The notes beneath the pieces are model-generated. The model saw only the letters and a list, made by a program, of their open reading frames with translations, was not told the DNA's origin and did not search any database. The position numbers and the translations under genes are program-made. 64,000 nucleotides of DNA, from assembly GCA_026710545.1 (NCBI GenBank), contig JAPOQU010000061.1:1-64000 (forward strand), read 5' to 3'. The stretch comes from Gammaproteobacteria bacterium. GTDB lineage: Bacteria > Pseudomonadota > Gammaproteobacteria > Eutrophobiales > Eutrophobiaceae. Shown one piece after another: positions 45,383 through 53,890 of this stretch (position 1 is its first letter; each line of letters opens with the position of its first letter).

Positions 45383-46735
45383 TTATTCAGTCGGCTCCCG
45401 CATCGTAACAAATTCCTCTGCAGCGGTCGGATGAATGCCGATGGTGGCGTCGAAGACGGCCTTGGTCGCTCCGGCCTTGAGGGCGATGCCGATGCCCTGG
45501 ATAATCTCGCCGGCGTCGGCGCCTGCCATGTGGACGCCCAGCACCCGGTCGGTGTCCCTGTCAACGATCATTTTCATGAGGGTTTTCTCGCTGTTGCCGG
45601 TCAGGGTGTGCTTCAGGTTGGTGAACCTGGACTTGTAGATTTCCACGTTTGTATATTCCTGCCGGGCCTGTTCCTCGGTGAGGCCCACGGTGCCCAGGTT
45701 GGGCTGGCTGAATATGCAGGTGGGGATGTCGCGGTAATCGACGCGTCTTGACTGGTTGTTATAGAGGTTGTTGGCCAGTGCCGTTCCCTCCGCGGTGGCG
45801 ACGGGGGTCAGGTTCATCCGGTCGGTGACGTCGCCGATGGCGTAGATGGAAGGGTTTGAACTGCGGTATTTGGCATCGACCACGATGGCGCCTTTGCCGT
45901 TGAGTTCCACCCCGGCCGTTTCCAGCCCCAGGCCGTTCGTGTTGGGCCGCCGGCCGGTGGCATACATGACCAGGTCGGTTGTTATAGTCCCGGTATCGGG
46001 GGAGTTCACCAGGTAGCGGCCGTTTTGCCTGTCTATGCTGTCTATCCGGGTGTTGAACAGCAGGTTGATCCCTTTCTGACGCATCTGTTCTGCAAGAAAC
46101 CCGCGCATTTCCCCATCGAAGCCCCGCAGGAACAGGTCGCCGCGATATACCAGGGTAGTGTCCACGCCGAGACCGAGAAATATACCGGCAAATTCGACTG
46201 CAATGTAACCGCCGCCGACGATTACCGCGCTTTTCGGCAGGGCTTCGAGGAAAAAGGCCTCGTTGGATGAAATGATGTGTTGGTTGCCGGGGATGTCCGG
46301 AATATGCGGCCAGCCACCTGTTGCCACCAGTATCCGCTGCGCGCTGATGCTCTCACCGTTGATAAGAACCGAATTCGGCCCGCCAAGTTCGGCCCTGCCG
46401 TCAAACACGCGTACTCCGTTACGTTCCAGTAAATTCTTATATATACCATTTAATCTGTTGATTTCTTTATTTTTATTCTTCAGGAGTTCATCCCATTTAA
46501 AAACAGGTTCGGGGACGTGCCAGCCGTACCCCGCCGCATCATGAAAATCTTCGGCGAAATGCGATGCGTAAACAAACAACTTTTTCGGGATACAACCGAC
46601 ATTGACGCAGGTGCCGCCCATATAGCGGTCCTCGGCAATGGCGACTTTCGCGCCGAACCCGCCCGCCATGCGCGCCGCGCGCACACCGCCGGAGCCGGCG
46701 CCGATGACAAAAAGGTCATAATCAAATTCAGCCAT
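45383..46735 (-). CDS. gor: Glutathione-disulfide reductase
   Basis: A 450-residue flavoenzyme, the same length as in E. coli. The redox disulfide is in [19 protein letters not shown], the FAD motif is [16 protein letters not shown], the NADPH motif is [17 protein letters not shown], and the C-terminal [11 protein letters not shown] carries the catalytic histidine and glutamate. It keeps glutathione reduced with NADPH in the cytoplasm. It stands alone, flanked by repeats on both sides. Confidence 0.95.
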   Translation of the reverse strand: MAEFDYDLFVIGAGSGGVRAARMAGGFGAKVAIAEDRYMGGTCVNVGCIPKKLFVYASHFAEDFHDAAGYGWHVPEPVFKWDELLKNKNKEINRLNGIYKNLLERNGVRVFDGRAELGGPNSVLINGESISAQRILVATGGWPHIPDIPGNQHIISSNEAFFLEALPKSAVIVGGGYIAVEFAGIFLGLGVDTTLVYRGDLFLRGFDGEMRGFLAEQMRQKGINLLFNTRIDSIDRQNGRYLVNSPDTGTITTDLVMYATGRRPNTNGLGLETAGVELNGKGAIVVDAKYRSSNPSIYAIGDVTDRMNLTPVATAEGTALANNLYNNQSRRVDYRDIPTCIFSQPNLGTVGLTEEQARQEYTNVEIYKSRFTNLKHTLTGNSEKTLMKMIVDRDTDRVLGVHMAGADAGEIIQGIGIALKAGATKAVFDATIGIHPTAAEEFVTMREPTE

Positions 46736-46760
46736 ATTTTTCAGGTCACACAGGTAAGGA

Positions 46761-46833
46761 TTTATCCGCAGATGACGCAGATTACCGCAGATGATTTATT
46801 TTATCTGCGATCATCTGCGTAAATCTGCGGATA
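46761..46833. repeat. Tight inverted-repeat pair before gor
   Basis: Arms 46761-46792 and 46801-46833 of the CCGCAGATT family are only 8 bases apart, so together they can form one long imperfect hairpin of about 30 bp. It lies 25 bp before the gor start and 18 bp after the next gene's stop, and could act as a terminator for that gene. Confidence 0.85.
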
Positions 46834-46851
46834 CATATGAATTTATCTGTA

Positions 46852-47538
46852 CTATTTGCGGAGTCTGCGCTTTTTCAGGTAATCCACCGTCTTCTTCGCG
46901 AGCAGCGGGAATATCCCGAGTAACGCAAAGGACAGGATCAGTTCGAGCGACAGGATATCCTTGAGTTGCTCAATTTTTGCGATCTGGGTACCGGCGTTCA
47001 CGTAGACGATGGTCCCGGCGAGCATCCCGACCTGGCTGACAAGGAAGAAGGTCAACACCCTGATAGTCGTCAGGCCCATCACCAGGTTGATGATGAAGAA
47101 CGGGAATATCGGCACCAGGCGCAGGGTGAACAGGTAGAACGCGCCTTCCTCTTCCATCCCCCTGTTAATGGCAGTCAGCTTGTCGGCAAAACGTCCCTGT
47201 ATGGCTTCCCGGAACAGGTAGCGGGAGAACAGGAATGCGAGTGTTGCCCCTATGGTTGAAGCAAACGACACGACTATGGTGCCCCAGAGTACACCGAATA
47301 TAGCGCCGGCAGCCAGGGTAAGGATCGCCGCCCCGGGCAGGGACAGGCCGGTAATAATGACGTACAGGAGAAAGTAGGAGACTGTTGTCGTTACCGGTTC
47401 CCGTTCATAATAGGCGTCCATGGCGGCCTGCTTCTCCTTCAGGTATTCCAAATTGAAATACTGGCCCAGGTCAAAGACAAAAAACAGGGCCACCAACAGG
47501 ATGATAACGGTAAATAAGGTGATCTTGGTTTTATTCAT
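46852..47538 (-). CDS. TVP38/TMEM64-family membrane protein
   Basis: A 228-residue inner-membrane protein with five or six helices. The VTT/DedA-like core is LTLAAGAIFGVLWGTIVVSF, then FLFSRYLFREAIQGRF and RLVPIFPFFIINLVMGLTTI. DedA and TVP38 proteins move or flip phospholipids or support proton-driven processes; the exact role is unsettled. It often lies next to a pyridine-nucleotide disulfide oxidoreductase such as gor in other bacteria, as here. Confidence 0.88.
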   Translation of the reverse strand: MNKTKITLFTVIILLVALFFVFDLGQYFNLEYLKEKQAAMDAYYEREPVTTTVSYFLLYVIITGLSLPGAAILTLAAGAIFGVLWGTIVVSFASTIGATLAFLFSRYLFREAIQGRFADKLTAINRGMEEEGAFYLFTLRLVPIFPFFIINLVMGLTTIRVLTFFLVSQVGMLAGTIVYVNAGTQIAKIEQLKDILSLELILSFALLGIFPLLAKKTVDYLKKRRLRK

Positions 47539-47649
47539 AGGCTGTTCCGGCTGTTGTAATCCAGCGCCAGGTGTTAAACTTTCACAGTCTTTGCAGTAGC
47601 GGCAACACTGTCATACTCCCGGCAAAATTACAAATACGGAATCTGCATA

Positions 47650-49392
47650 ATGCAAACTGAAACAGCCCCGGTCAACCAGAATATCCGCTATGAGCCTGAT
47701 GAACGCCTCTCGCATACCCTGACTTTCGGCCTCGGATTCCAGTACGCTGCGCTCATTATCGGCGGCATCGTACTGACCCCGGCCATCATCGTCCGGGCTG
47801 CCGGCGAGAGTGAGGCTTACCTGACGTGGGCCGTTTTCACCGCACTCGCGGTGAGCGGGTTCACCACGGTGATACAGGCGGTCCGGGTTGGCCGCATCGG
47901 CGCGGGATACCCCTTGCTCATGGGTACGTCCGGCGCGTTTATCGCAGTGTCCGTGACAGCGTTGGCGGAAGGCGGTCCCGCGCTGCTCGCGACCCTGGTG
48001 GTGCTCTCGTCACTGTTTCAGTTCGCCCTCTCGGAGCGCCTTGCCCTGTTCCGGCGGCTTATCACGCCGGCCGTTGCCGGTACCGTGATTATGCTGATCT
48101 CGGTCACCATCATGCCGATTGCCTTTGATATGCTGACCCAGGTGCCGGCAGGGATACCGGCCGTGGCCGCGCCTGCCAGCGCGATCACAACGTTTGTTAT
48201 TACCCTGGGAATGATATTTTGCGCCACGGGGGTGTGGCGTCTGTGGGCGCCGATGATCGGGGTTTTAATCGGCTGTTTTGTCGCCGCCGGCTTCGGTCTC
48301 TACGACATTAACCGGGTGCTGGAGGCATCCTGGATCGGTCTGCCCGATGCGGCCAGTTGGCCGGGTTTCCACCTGGAGTTTGATGCCGTCTTCTGGACGC
48401 TGTTGCCCGCTTTCGTCTTCGTCACGCTGGTGGGCGCCATCGAGACTATCGGTGATGCGGTCGCCATCCAGAAAGTGGCGTGGCGCAAGCCGCGCGCCAC
48501 CGACTTCCGCACGGTGCAGGGGGCAGTCGCCGCCGACGGCCTGGGCAACCTGTTGTCGGGGCTGGCAGGCACCGTGCCCAATACCACCTATTCTTCCAGT
48601 ATCGCGCTGACGGAAATAACCGGGGTTGCGGCGCGGCGTGTCGGGGCCTGCGTCGGCCTGCTGTTTTTGGTAATGGCGTTTCTGCCCAAGCTGATCAGCC
48701 TGTTTCTGGCAATACCCGACCCTGTTATCGCTGCTTACCTGCTGGTGATCCTGGGGGTTCTGTTCGTACTGGGTATGCAGGTGGTCATACAGGATGGGGT
48801 CGGTTACCGCAAGGCTGTCCTGGTGGGCGTATCTTTCTGGGTGGGTGCGGGGTTCCAGAACGGCGTGTTGTTCGCGGACTACCTGAACGACTGGTTAAGA
48901 GACATGCTTGGCAACGGCATGACGGCCGGCGGCCTGACGGCGATCCTGCTGACGGTATTTATCAACCTGACGGGACCGAAGCGGCGGCGGATAGAGACGG
49001 AACTGGATATGAGTGCACTGGACAGGGTCCGGGAATTTCTCAGTGGATTCGTCAAAGGCAAGGGCTGGAGCGCGGACGCGCTCGACCGCCTGTCCCTGGT
49101 TGCAGAGGAGACACTGCTGATACTGTCACAACTGGATGATAAAACCGGGCCGGAGAAAAAGCGCCGCCTGCTGCTGGTGGCCTGGGAAGACAGCGGCATG
49201 GCGGAACTGGAATTTATCGCTGCGTCGGATACGGGTAATATCGAGGACCGTATCGCCCTGCTCGGCAGGCAGGCTTCCGAGGATGCGGTCGAGCACGAGA
49301 TTTCACTGCGCCTGCTGCGCCACTTTGCCTCGTCGGTGCGCCACCAGCAATACAGCGATGCGGATATCGTCACTGTGCGCGTCAAGGCATAA
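47650..49392 (+). CDS. NCS2 nucleobase permease fused to a GHKL-like domain
   Basis: A 580-residue protein. Residues 1-440 form a uracil/xanthine-type permease with 12-14 helices; family features are GLGFQYAALIIGGIVLTPAI, TSGAFIAVSVTALA and NLLSGLAGTVPNTTYSSSIA. A linker (NLTGPKRRRIETELDMSALD) leads to about 130 soluble residues resembling an RsbW-type ATPase fold: LDRLSLVAEETLLILSQL in the N-box place, then two strand blocks and LRLLRHFASSVRHQQYSDAD. The D-x-G-x-G and N-box asparagine are absent, so ATP binding is doubtful. It may sense or gate the transporter. Confidence 0.82.
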   Translation: MQTETAPVNQNIRYEPDERLSHTLTFGLGFQYAALIIGGIVLTPAIIVRAAGESEAYLTWAVFTALAVSGFTTVIQAVRVGRIGAGYPLLMGTSGAFIAVSVTALAEGGPALLATLVVLSSLFQFALSERLALFRRLITPAVAGTVIMLISVTIMPIAFDMLTQVPAGIPAVAAPASAITTFVITLGMIFCATGVWRLWAPMIGVLIGCFVAAGFGLYDINRVLEASWIGLPDAASWPGFHLEFDAVFWTLLPAFVFVTLVGAIETIGDAVAIQKVAWRKPRATDFRTVQGAVAADGLGNLLSGLAGTVPNTTYSSSIALTEITGVAARRVGACVGLLFLVMAFLPKLISLFLAIPDPVIAAYLLVILGVLFVLGMQVVIQDGVGYRKAVLVGVSFWVGAGFQNGVLFADYLNDWLRDMLGNGMTAGGLTAILLTVFINLTGPKRRRIETELDMSALDRVREFLSGFVKGKGWSADALDRLSLVAEETLLILSQLDDKTGPEKKRRLLLVAWEDSGMAELEFIAASDTGNIEDRIALLGRQASEDAVEHEISLRLLRHFASSVRHQQYSDADIVTVRVKA

Positions 49393-49401
49393 GCGCCGGC
49401 G

Positions 49402-49426
49402 GGGGACGGAATTAAATTCCGTCCCC
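49402..49426. terminator. Perfect palindrome between convergent genes
   Basis: Twelve-base arms GGGGACGGAATT and AATTCCGTCCCC flank a single A. It lies between the permease stop (49392) and the corB stop (49431), so it can end both transcripts. It belongs with the similar palindrome at 50788. Confidence 0.65.
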
Positions 49427-49430
49427 GGCG

Positions 49431-50693
49431 TCACCGGCCGATCAGCTTTACCCTGACTGATTTCACCGCATTATCGGTTACCTGGGTGATCTCCAGGGTG
49501 AAATTGCCGAGCTTCAGGGTCGTCCCCGGCTCGGGCATGGTCTCAAGTTGTTCCAGGATCAGACCGTTCAGGGTTTTTGGCCCGCTGGCCGGCAAATCCC
49601 ATTTCAGTTCACGGTTAATCTCACGCAGGGTGGCGCTGCCGTCGATGATGAACGAACCGTCGTCCTGCCTGGTGATGTCGGCACTGTAGGTCTGCAGGTC
49701 CGTTGTGAACTCGCCGACTATCTCTTCGAGGATGTCGGCCAGGGTGACCAGTCCCTGGATCGTCCCGTATTCGTCAACCACGAACCCCAGGCGCTTTTTG
49801 GTCCGCTGAAAATTCAGCAACTGTACGTTCAGCGACGTGCTGAGCGGCACGAAGTGCGGTTCTTCAGCGATCTCCTCCAGGTCTTCCAGGGTGATTTCGC
49901 TGCTGTCCTTCAGCAGGCGTATGACGCTGCGTACGTGAATGATGCCGATAATGTCATCCAGGTTGTCGCGGAACAGCGGCAGGCGGGTATGGGAGCCCTG
50001 GCTGACGTAATTCAGGTTTTCCGTCAGGTCATCGTTGATATCCAGTCCCGTGATTTCCGCACGGGGCACCATGATGTCTTCCACCGTCACCTGTTCCAGG
50101 TCGAGAATGCCGATCAGCATATCCAGGTGCCTGGCGGGGAGTAACTTGCCCGCTTCCGTGAGTGCGGTCCTCAGTTCATCACGGGACAGGCTGGTATTCT
50201 CCACGCCGTCGATTTTGAAGTTGAACAATGCCAGCAGATTATTCGACAGCCGGTTGATCGTCCAGACGAAAGGGTGGCAGATGAATGACAGCGGTTTCAG
50301 GACGTATGACGCGGGGAACGCGTACCGCTCCGGGTGGAAGGCAGCCACGGTCTTGGGGGCCGCTTCGGCAAAAACCAGGAACAGAAAAGTGAGTATCACC
50401 GGACCGAGCGCGTAACCGATATCTCCCATCAGCCTGACCGCGATGACGACACCCAGGGACGCCGCGTAAAAGTTGACGATATTATTGCAGAACAGGATCA
50501 GACCCAGCAGGCGATCCGGATGTTCCAGCAGGGTGGAAGTGAGGACAGCGCCCTTGTGCCCGTCATTGGCCAGGTGGCGCAGGCGGTAGCGGTTTACCGC
50601 CATCATGCTGGTTTCCGAACCGGAAAAAAACGCAGCTATGCAGATCAGCAGGACAAGAAAGCCGGACAACAGGTATAGTGAAACATCGTCCAC
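49431..50693 (-). CDS. corB: CorB/HlyC-CorC family membrane protein
   Basis: A 420-residue protein with the DUF21 (CNNM) membrane domain (AFFSGSETSMMAVNRYRLRH, four helices), a CBS pair (VEDIMVPRAEITGLDINDDL, then VDEYGTIQGLVTLADILEEI) and the CorC/HlyC C-terminal domain. It belongs to the magnesium and cobalt transport/efflux family. The corB-ypjD-ffh gene arrangement, seen here with corB and ypjD on the minus strand and ffh divergent, is standard in gammaproteobacteria. Confidence 0.92.
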   Translation of the reverse strand: MDDVSLYLLSGFLVLLICIAAFFSGSETSMMAVNRYRLRHLANDGHKGAVLTSTLLEHPDRLLGLILFCNNIVNFYAASLGVVIAVRLMGDIGYALGPVILTFLFLVFAEAAPKTVAAFHPERYAFPASYVLKPLSFICHPFVWTINRLSNNLLALFNFKIDGVENTSLSRDELRTALTEAGKLLPARHLDMLIGILDLEQVTVEDIMVPRAEITGLDINDDLTENLNYVSQGSHTRLPLFRDNLDDIIGIIHVRSVIRLLKDSSEITLEDLEEIAEEPHFVPLSTSLNVQLLNFQRTKKRLGFVVDEYGTIQGLVTLADILEEIVGEFTTDLQTYSADITRQDDGSFIIDGSATLREINRELKWDLPASGPKTLNGLILEQLETMPEPGTTLKLGNFTLEITQVTDNAVKSVRVKLIGR

Positions 50694-50787
50694 GGGTAGA
50701 GCCTCAGTTTGAAGTGGACGGATATTGTCTACTTATTATGTGGCTACGTGCAAGTTCATTCCTGCGGGATATTTGCTGTGTAAATTC

Positions 50788-50811
50788 GGGGACAGAATTA
50801 ATTCTGTCCCC
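50788..50811. repeat. Perfect 24-bp palindrome
   Basis: The arms GGGGACAGAATT and AATTCTGTCCCC meet with no spacer. It lies in the 263-bp space between corB and ypjD, with no T run after it. It is a REP-like sequence related to the one at 49402. Confidence 0.75.
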
Positions 50812-50870
50812 AGCAAGCTGAGTTACATGCTGTCGGGGTGTGCAGAGATCTGATCATGAGAGTTGGGGTG

Positions 50871-50954
50871 GATATTTGGGGTCAGAGTAAAAATATTCAG
50901 GTGTCTACCAGTTTCATTGCCTGAGTATTTATTTTTACTCTGACCCCAAATATC
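50871..50954. repeat. 84-bp hairpin element, second copy
   Basis: The arms 50871-50895 and 50930-50954 (GGGGTCAGAGTAAAAATA and its complement) are the same as in the element at 15998-16079, again around a 34-base spacer whose sequence differs. It ends 2 bp before the ypjD stop codon. Confidence 0.85.
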
Positions 50955-50956
50955 CG

Positions 50957-51772
50957 TCAAACCCGCTGCAGAATAAGTTCCAGTACCAGTTTCGACCCGA
51001 AATACGCCAGCAGCAGGGAGGCAAAGCCGCCGAGGGTCCAGTGGATCAGTTTGCGCCCGCGCCAGCCGCGGGCCCATCTGCCCCAGAGGACAACCGCAAA
51101 AATGAACCAGGCCAGGACGGATAGAACTACTTTATGGGACAAATGCTGGCCCAGCATGTCGTGCATGAACATCAGGCCCGTGGCCAGACTCAGGCTGAGG
51201 AGAAAAAAACCGATAGTCAATACCTGCACCAGCAACTCTTCCAGGGTTTGCATGGGAGGCAGGATATTCATGATTTTTACGGGTTGCTTCGTGCGCAGCC
51301 GGGTTTCCTCAAAAGCCAGGATCAGCGCCTGCAGTGCGCCCAGCGTAAGCAGGCTGTAGGCGGCTACCGACAGCAGGATATGTATCTTCAGGCCGGCGGC
51401 GATGCCGCCGGGGATGATATTTTCGACTGGCAGGGCAATTTCCAGTAACAGCGCAAGCGCGGCAACCGGGAAGAAAATGACAACCAGGTTGCTCATGGCG
51501 CTGAACAGACCCGTCAGCACGGCAAGCAGGGCAATTACCCAGCATACAAGGGAGAGGGCATGGTAAAAACCCAGGTTAAAACCTGCCTGGACCAGGATCT
51601 CCCGGTAGAGGACCAGGCCGTGGCCCGACAGCGCCAGGCCCGCGAGCGCGGCAATAGAATGGTTAAATGCATCCGTAGTCAGGCGCAGCCGGAATATCCT
51701 GTTGCCCAGCCAGCCGGCGCTCAGCAAATAGAGCAGGATTGTGCCGATACTGATGATAAGACCTGTTTCCAT
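50957..51772 (-). CDS. ypjD: CcsA-family inner-membrane protein YpjD
   Basis: A 271-residue protein with about eight membrane helices. The CcsA-type core has LKIHILLSVAAYSLLTLGAL, FLLSLSLATGLMFMHDML and HKVVLSVLAWFIFAVVLWGR, with conserved histidines (H near 130, 200, 211). YpjD is a cytochrome c assembly-like protein of unclear role. The frame is open to 51802, but the first ten residues (MHLRHLRIKY) are coded by a repeat arm; the ATG at 51772 is the sensible start. Confidence 0.9.
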   Translation of the reverse strand: METGLIISIGTILLYLLSAGWLGNRIFRLRLTTDAFNHSIAALAGLALSGHGLVLYREILVQAGFNLGFYHALSLVCWVIALLAVLTGLFSAMSNLVVIFFPVAALALLLEIALPVENIIPGGIAAGLKIHILLSVAAYSLLTLGALQALILAFEETRLRTKQPVKIMNILPPMQTLEELLVQVLTIGFFLLSLSLATGLMFMHDMLGQHLSHKVVLSVLAWFIFAVVLWGRWARGWRGRKLIHWTLGGFASLLLAYFGSKLVLELILQRV

Positions 51773-51777
51773 ATATT

Positions 51778-51958
51778 TTATCCGCAGATGTCGCAGATGC
51801 ACGCAGGTGATGATTTAAAATTAATAATAGTAATACGCATCATCGCTTTACGGTTTTAATAAAACGAGTTTACTCGAATTGTAAACTGATGTCAGGTTGC
51901 CTGCTGTATTTCCACCGATACCATTTAATCACATATAATCTGCGTCATCTGCGGATAT
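51778..51958. repeat. Inverted-repeat pair between ypjD and ffh
   Basis: The arms 51778-51807 and 51935-51958 (shorter) face each other around a 127-bp core that codes for nothing visible. The left arm is 6 bp from the ypjD start and the right arm 18 bp before ffh, so the pair fills the divergent promoter space. TATAAT at 51935-51940 overlaps the right arm. Confidence 0.8.
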
Positions 51959-51975
51959 AAACAATAGGGGACAAC

Positions 51976-53331
51976 ATGTTTGAAAATCTAACAGGACGGT
52001 TCAGCCGTATCATCCGGCAACTGAGAGGGCATGCGCGCCTCACGGAAGACAACGTCGCGGACGCCATGCGTGACGTGCGCAGGGCCTTGCTGGAGGCAGA
52101 CGTGGCCTTGCCGGTCGTCAAGGCGTTTATCGAGCGGGTGGAAAGCAAGGCGCTGGGCCGCGAAGTGGCAACCAGTCTCAGCCCCGGACAGGCCGTAGTC
52201 AAAATCGTGCAGGACGAATTGATCCACCTGATGGGGGATGAGCAGGCGTCGCTGAACTTGAGCGTGGCGCCGCCGGCGGTAATCCTGATGGCGGGCTTGC
52301 AGGGCGCGGGCAAGACCACCACGGTTGCGAAGCTGGGCAACTGGTGCCGGGACCAGCACGGCAAGTCCGTGGTGGTGGCCAGTTGCGATATCTACCGGCC
52401 TGCGGCGCTGGAACAGTTGCGGGTGCTGGCCGAAGATAACGGGCTGGAATATTTCCCGGCCGACAGCCGGCAGAAACCCGTGGATATTGCGAAAGCGGCG
52501 CTGAAACACGCCAGGGCCCGGTTTGCCGACGTCCTGATCGTCGATAGCGCCGGCAGGTTACATATCGACGAGGAAATGATGGCGGAGATTCAACACATCC
52601 ACGGCGCACTGGAGCCGTCCGACACCTTGTTCCTGGTAGACAGCATGATGGGACAGGACGCGGTAAACGCGGCGCGGGCGTTCAACGATGCCCTGGACCT
52701 GACCGGGATCATACTGACGAAAGTGGACGGCGATGCGCGGGGCGGGGCGGCGCTGTCGGTCCGGCACGTGACCGGGAAACCCATCGTGTTCCTGGGCACC
52801 GGTGAGAAAACCTCGGAACTGTCACTGTTCCATCCCGACCGGATTGCCTCCCGGATACTGGGGATGGGAGACGTCTTGAGCCTGATTGAGGAAGTAGAGT
52901 CGAAAACGGACCAGGAGAAGGCCAAAAAGATCGCCAGGAAGCTGAAAAAGGGGAGAGGATTCGACCTGGATGATTATCGCGACCAGGTCCGGCAGATGCA
53001 GCGCATGGGCGGACTGGGCGGTCTCCTCGACAAGATGCCGGGGATGCAGCAGATGCCCGCGAACCTCGCCGGACAGGAGCGGGAAATGGGCAAAATGGTG
53101 GCGGTCATCAACTCCATGACACCCGGGGAGCGGCGCTTCCCGGCCGTCATCAACGGTTCGAGGAAAAAACGCATCGCCTCCGGTTCAGGCACGCAGATAC
53201 AGGACGTCAACCGCCTGCTCAAACAGTTCAGCCGGATGCAGAAAATGATGAAAAAACTGAGCAAGAAAGGCGGCATGGAGAATATGATGCGCACGCTGGA
53301 GAGCAATATGCCCCGCGGCTTCGGCCGCTAA
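51976..53331 (+). CDS. ffh: Signal recognition particle protein Ffh
   Basis: A 451-residue SRP54 GTPase. The N domain (RLTEDNVADAMRDVRRALLE) is followed by the G domain with P-loop AGLQGAGKTTTVAKL, DSAGRLHIDEEMM and TKVDGDARGGAALS, and the methionine-rich M domain (RMGGLGGLLDKMPGMQQMPA, then KMMKKLSKKGGMENMM) that binds signal sequences and 4.5S RNA. With FtsY it targets inner-membrane proteins to SecYEG. Confidence 0.97.
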   Translation: MFENLTGRFSRIIRQLRGHARLTEDNVADAMRDVRRALLEADVALPVVKAFIERVESKALGREVATSLSPGQAVVKIVQDELIHLMGDEQASLNLSVAPPAVILMAGLQGAGKTTTVAKLGNWCRDQHGKSVVVASCDIYRPAALEQLRVLAEDNGLEYFPADSRQKPVDIAKAALKHARARFADVLIVDSAGRLHIDEEMMAEIQHIHGALEPSDTLFLVDSMMGQDAVNAARAFNDALDLTGIILTKVDGDARGGAALSVRHVTGKPIVFLGTGEKTSELSLFHPDRIASRILGMGDVLSLIEEVESKTDQEKAKKIARKLKKGRGFDLDDYRDQVRQMQRMGGLGGLLDKMPGMQQMPANLAGQEREMGKMVAVINSMTPGERRFPAVINGSRKKRIASGSGTQIQDVNRLLKQFSRMQKMMKKLSKKGGMENMMRTLESNMPRGFGR

Positions 53332-53333
53332 CC

Positions 53334-53357
53334 CGTCATTCTTGCGCAGGAATGACG
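53334..53357. terminator. Palindrome between convergent ffh and dsbB
   Basis: CGTCATTC and GAATGACG form an 8-bp stem around TTGCGCAG, starting 3 bp after the ffh stop. It overlaps the last codons of dsbB, and the residues NVIPAQE come from it. A related unit lies at 53851-53874. It probably ends transcription on both sides. Confidence 0.6.
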
Positions 53358-53836
53358 TTCAAAGAGTGATACAGCAACAAAACTGAAAAGGCGGCAAACC
53401 AGAACAGGCTCCACTCGGCAATACTCAGGGACAGGAAGGTCCATACTGTTTCGGCACACTCCCCGGAACCCGTAAAAATCAGCTTGAGCGCATCGAGCAA
53501 GGGAAAGGCCTGCATGATGAAATCAAGCCCCGGCCCGCATTCGGGCACCAGGTCCGGCGGCAGGTGTTGCAGCCATACCTGCCGGGCCGCAACAGCAGCG
53601 CCGGCCAGCGCACAGAGCAGCGCCAGGGCACTGTAGATACGGCTTGCAGAACCGTGAATAAAGCCCGCCAGGCAGACGGCCCCGACACCCAGGTAAGCGA
53701 CCCGTTGCAGGATGCACAGCGGGCAGGGGTCCAGACCCCGGACGAATTGCAGGAAATAGCCGAAGCCCAGCAGTAACAGGCAAACCACGGCCATAAACAG
53801 AAAAAATTGTCGCTCAGTAAAACCTTTATTCATCAT
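53336..53836 (-). CDS. dsbB: Disulfide bond formation protein B
   Basis: A 166-residue inner-membrane protein with four helices. Two periplasmic loops carry the redox cysteines: CPLC in RGLDPCPLCILQR and the pair C-x26 or so-C (VPECGPGL and GSGECAETV). DsbB reoxidises DsbA and passes electrons to quinone. The start is the ATG pair at 53836 and 53833; the frame is open to 53887 but that part is coded by a palindromic repeat. Confidence 0.92.
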   Translation of the reverse strand: MMNKGFTERQFFLFMAVVCLLLLGFGYFLQFVRGLDPCPLCILQRVAYLGVGAVCLAGFIHGSASRIYSALALLCALAGAAVAARQVWLQHLPPDLVPECGPGLDFIMQAFPLLDALKLIFTGSGECAETVWTFLSLSIAEWSLFWFAAFSVLLLYHSLNVIPAQE

Positions 53837-53850
53837 TCCGAAAGAATACC

Positions 53851-53880
53851 CGTCATTCCTGCGGATGCAGGAATCCAGTA
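53851..53880. repeat. Short palindromic repeat
   Basis: ATTCCTGC (53855-53862) and GCAGGAAT (53867-53874) form a stem around GGAT, within GTCATTCCTGCGGATGCAGG. It is a common REP-type sequence in the gap between dsbB and the YheT-like gene, and shares GTCATTC with the palindrome at 53334. Confidence 0.65.
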
Positions 53881-53890
53881 AAACCATTCC

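Noticed and set aside
45350-45564. A 68-residue minus-strand frame ending in the repeat arm near gor
   Set aside because: It overlaps gor in a shifted frame; only the arm part is of interest and is annotated.
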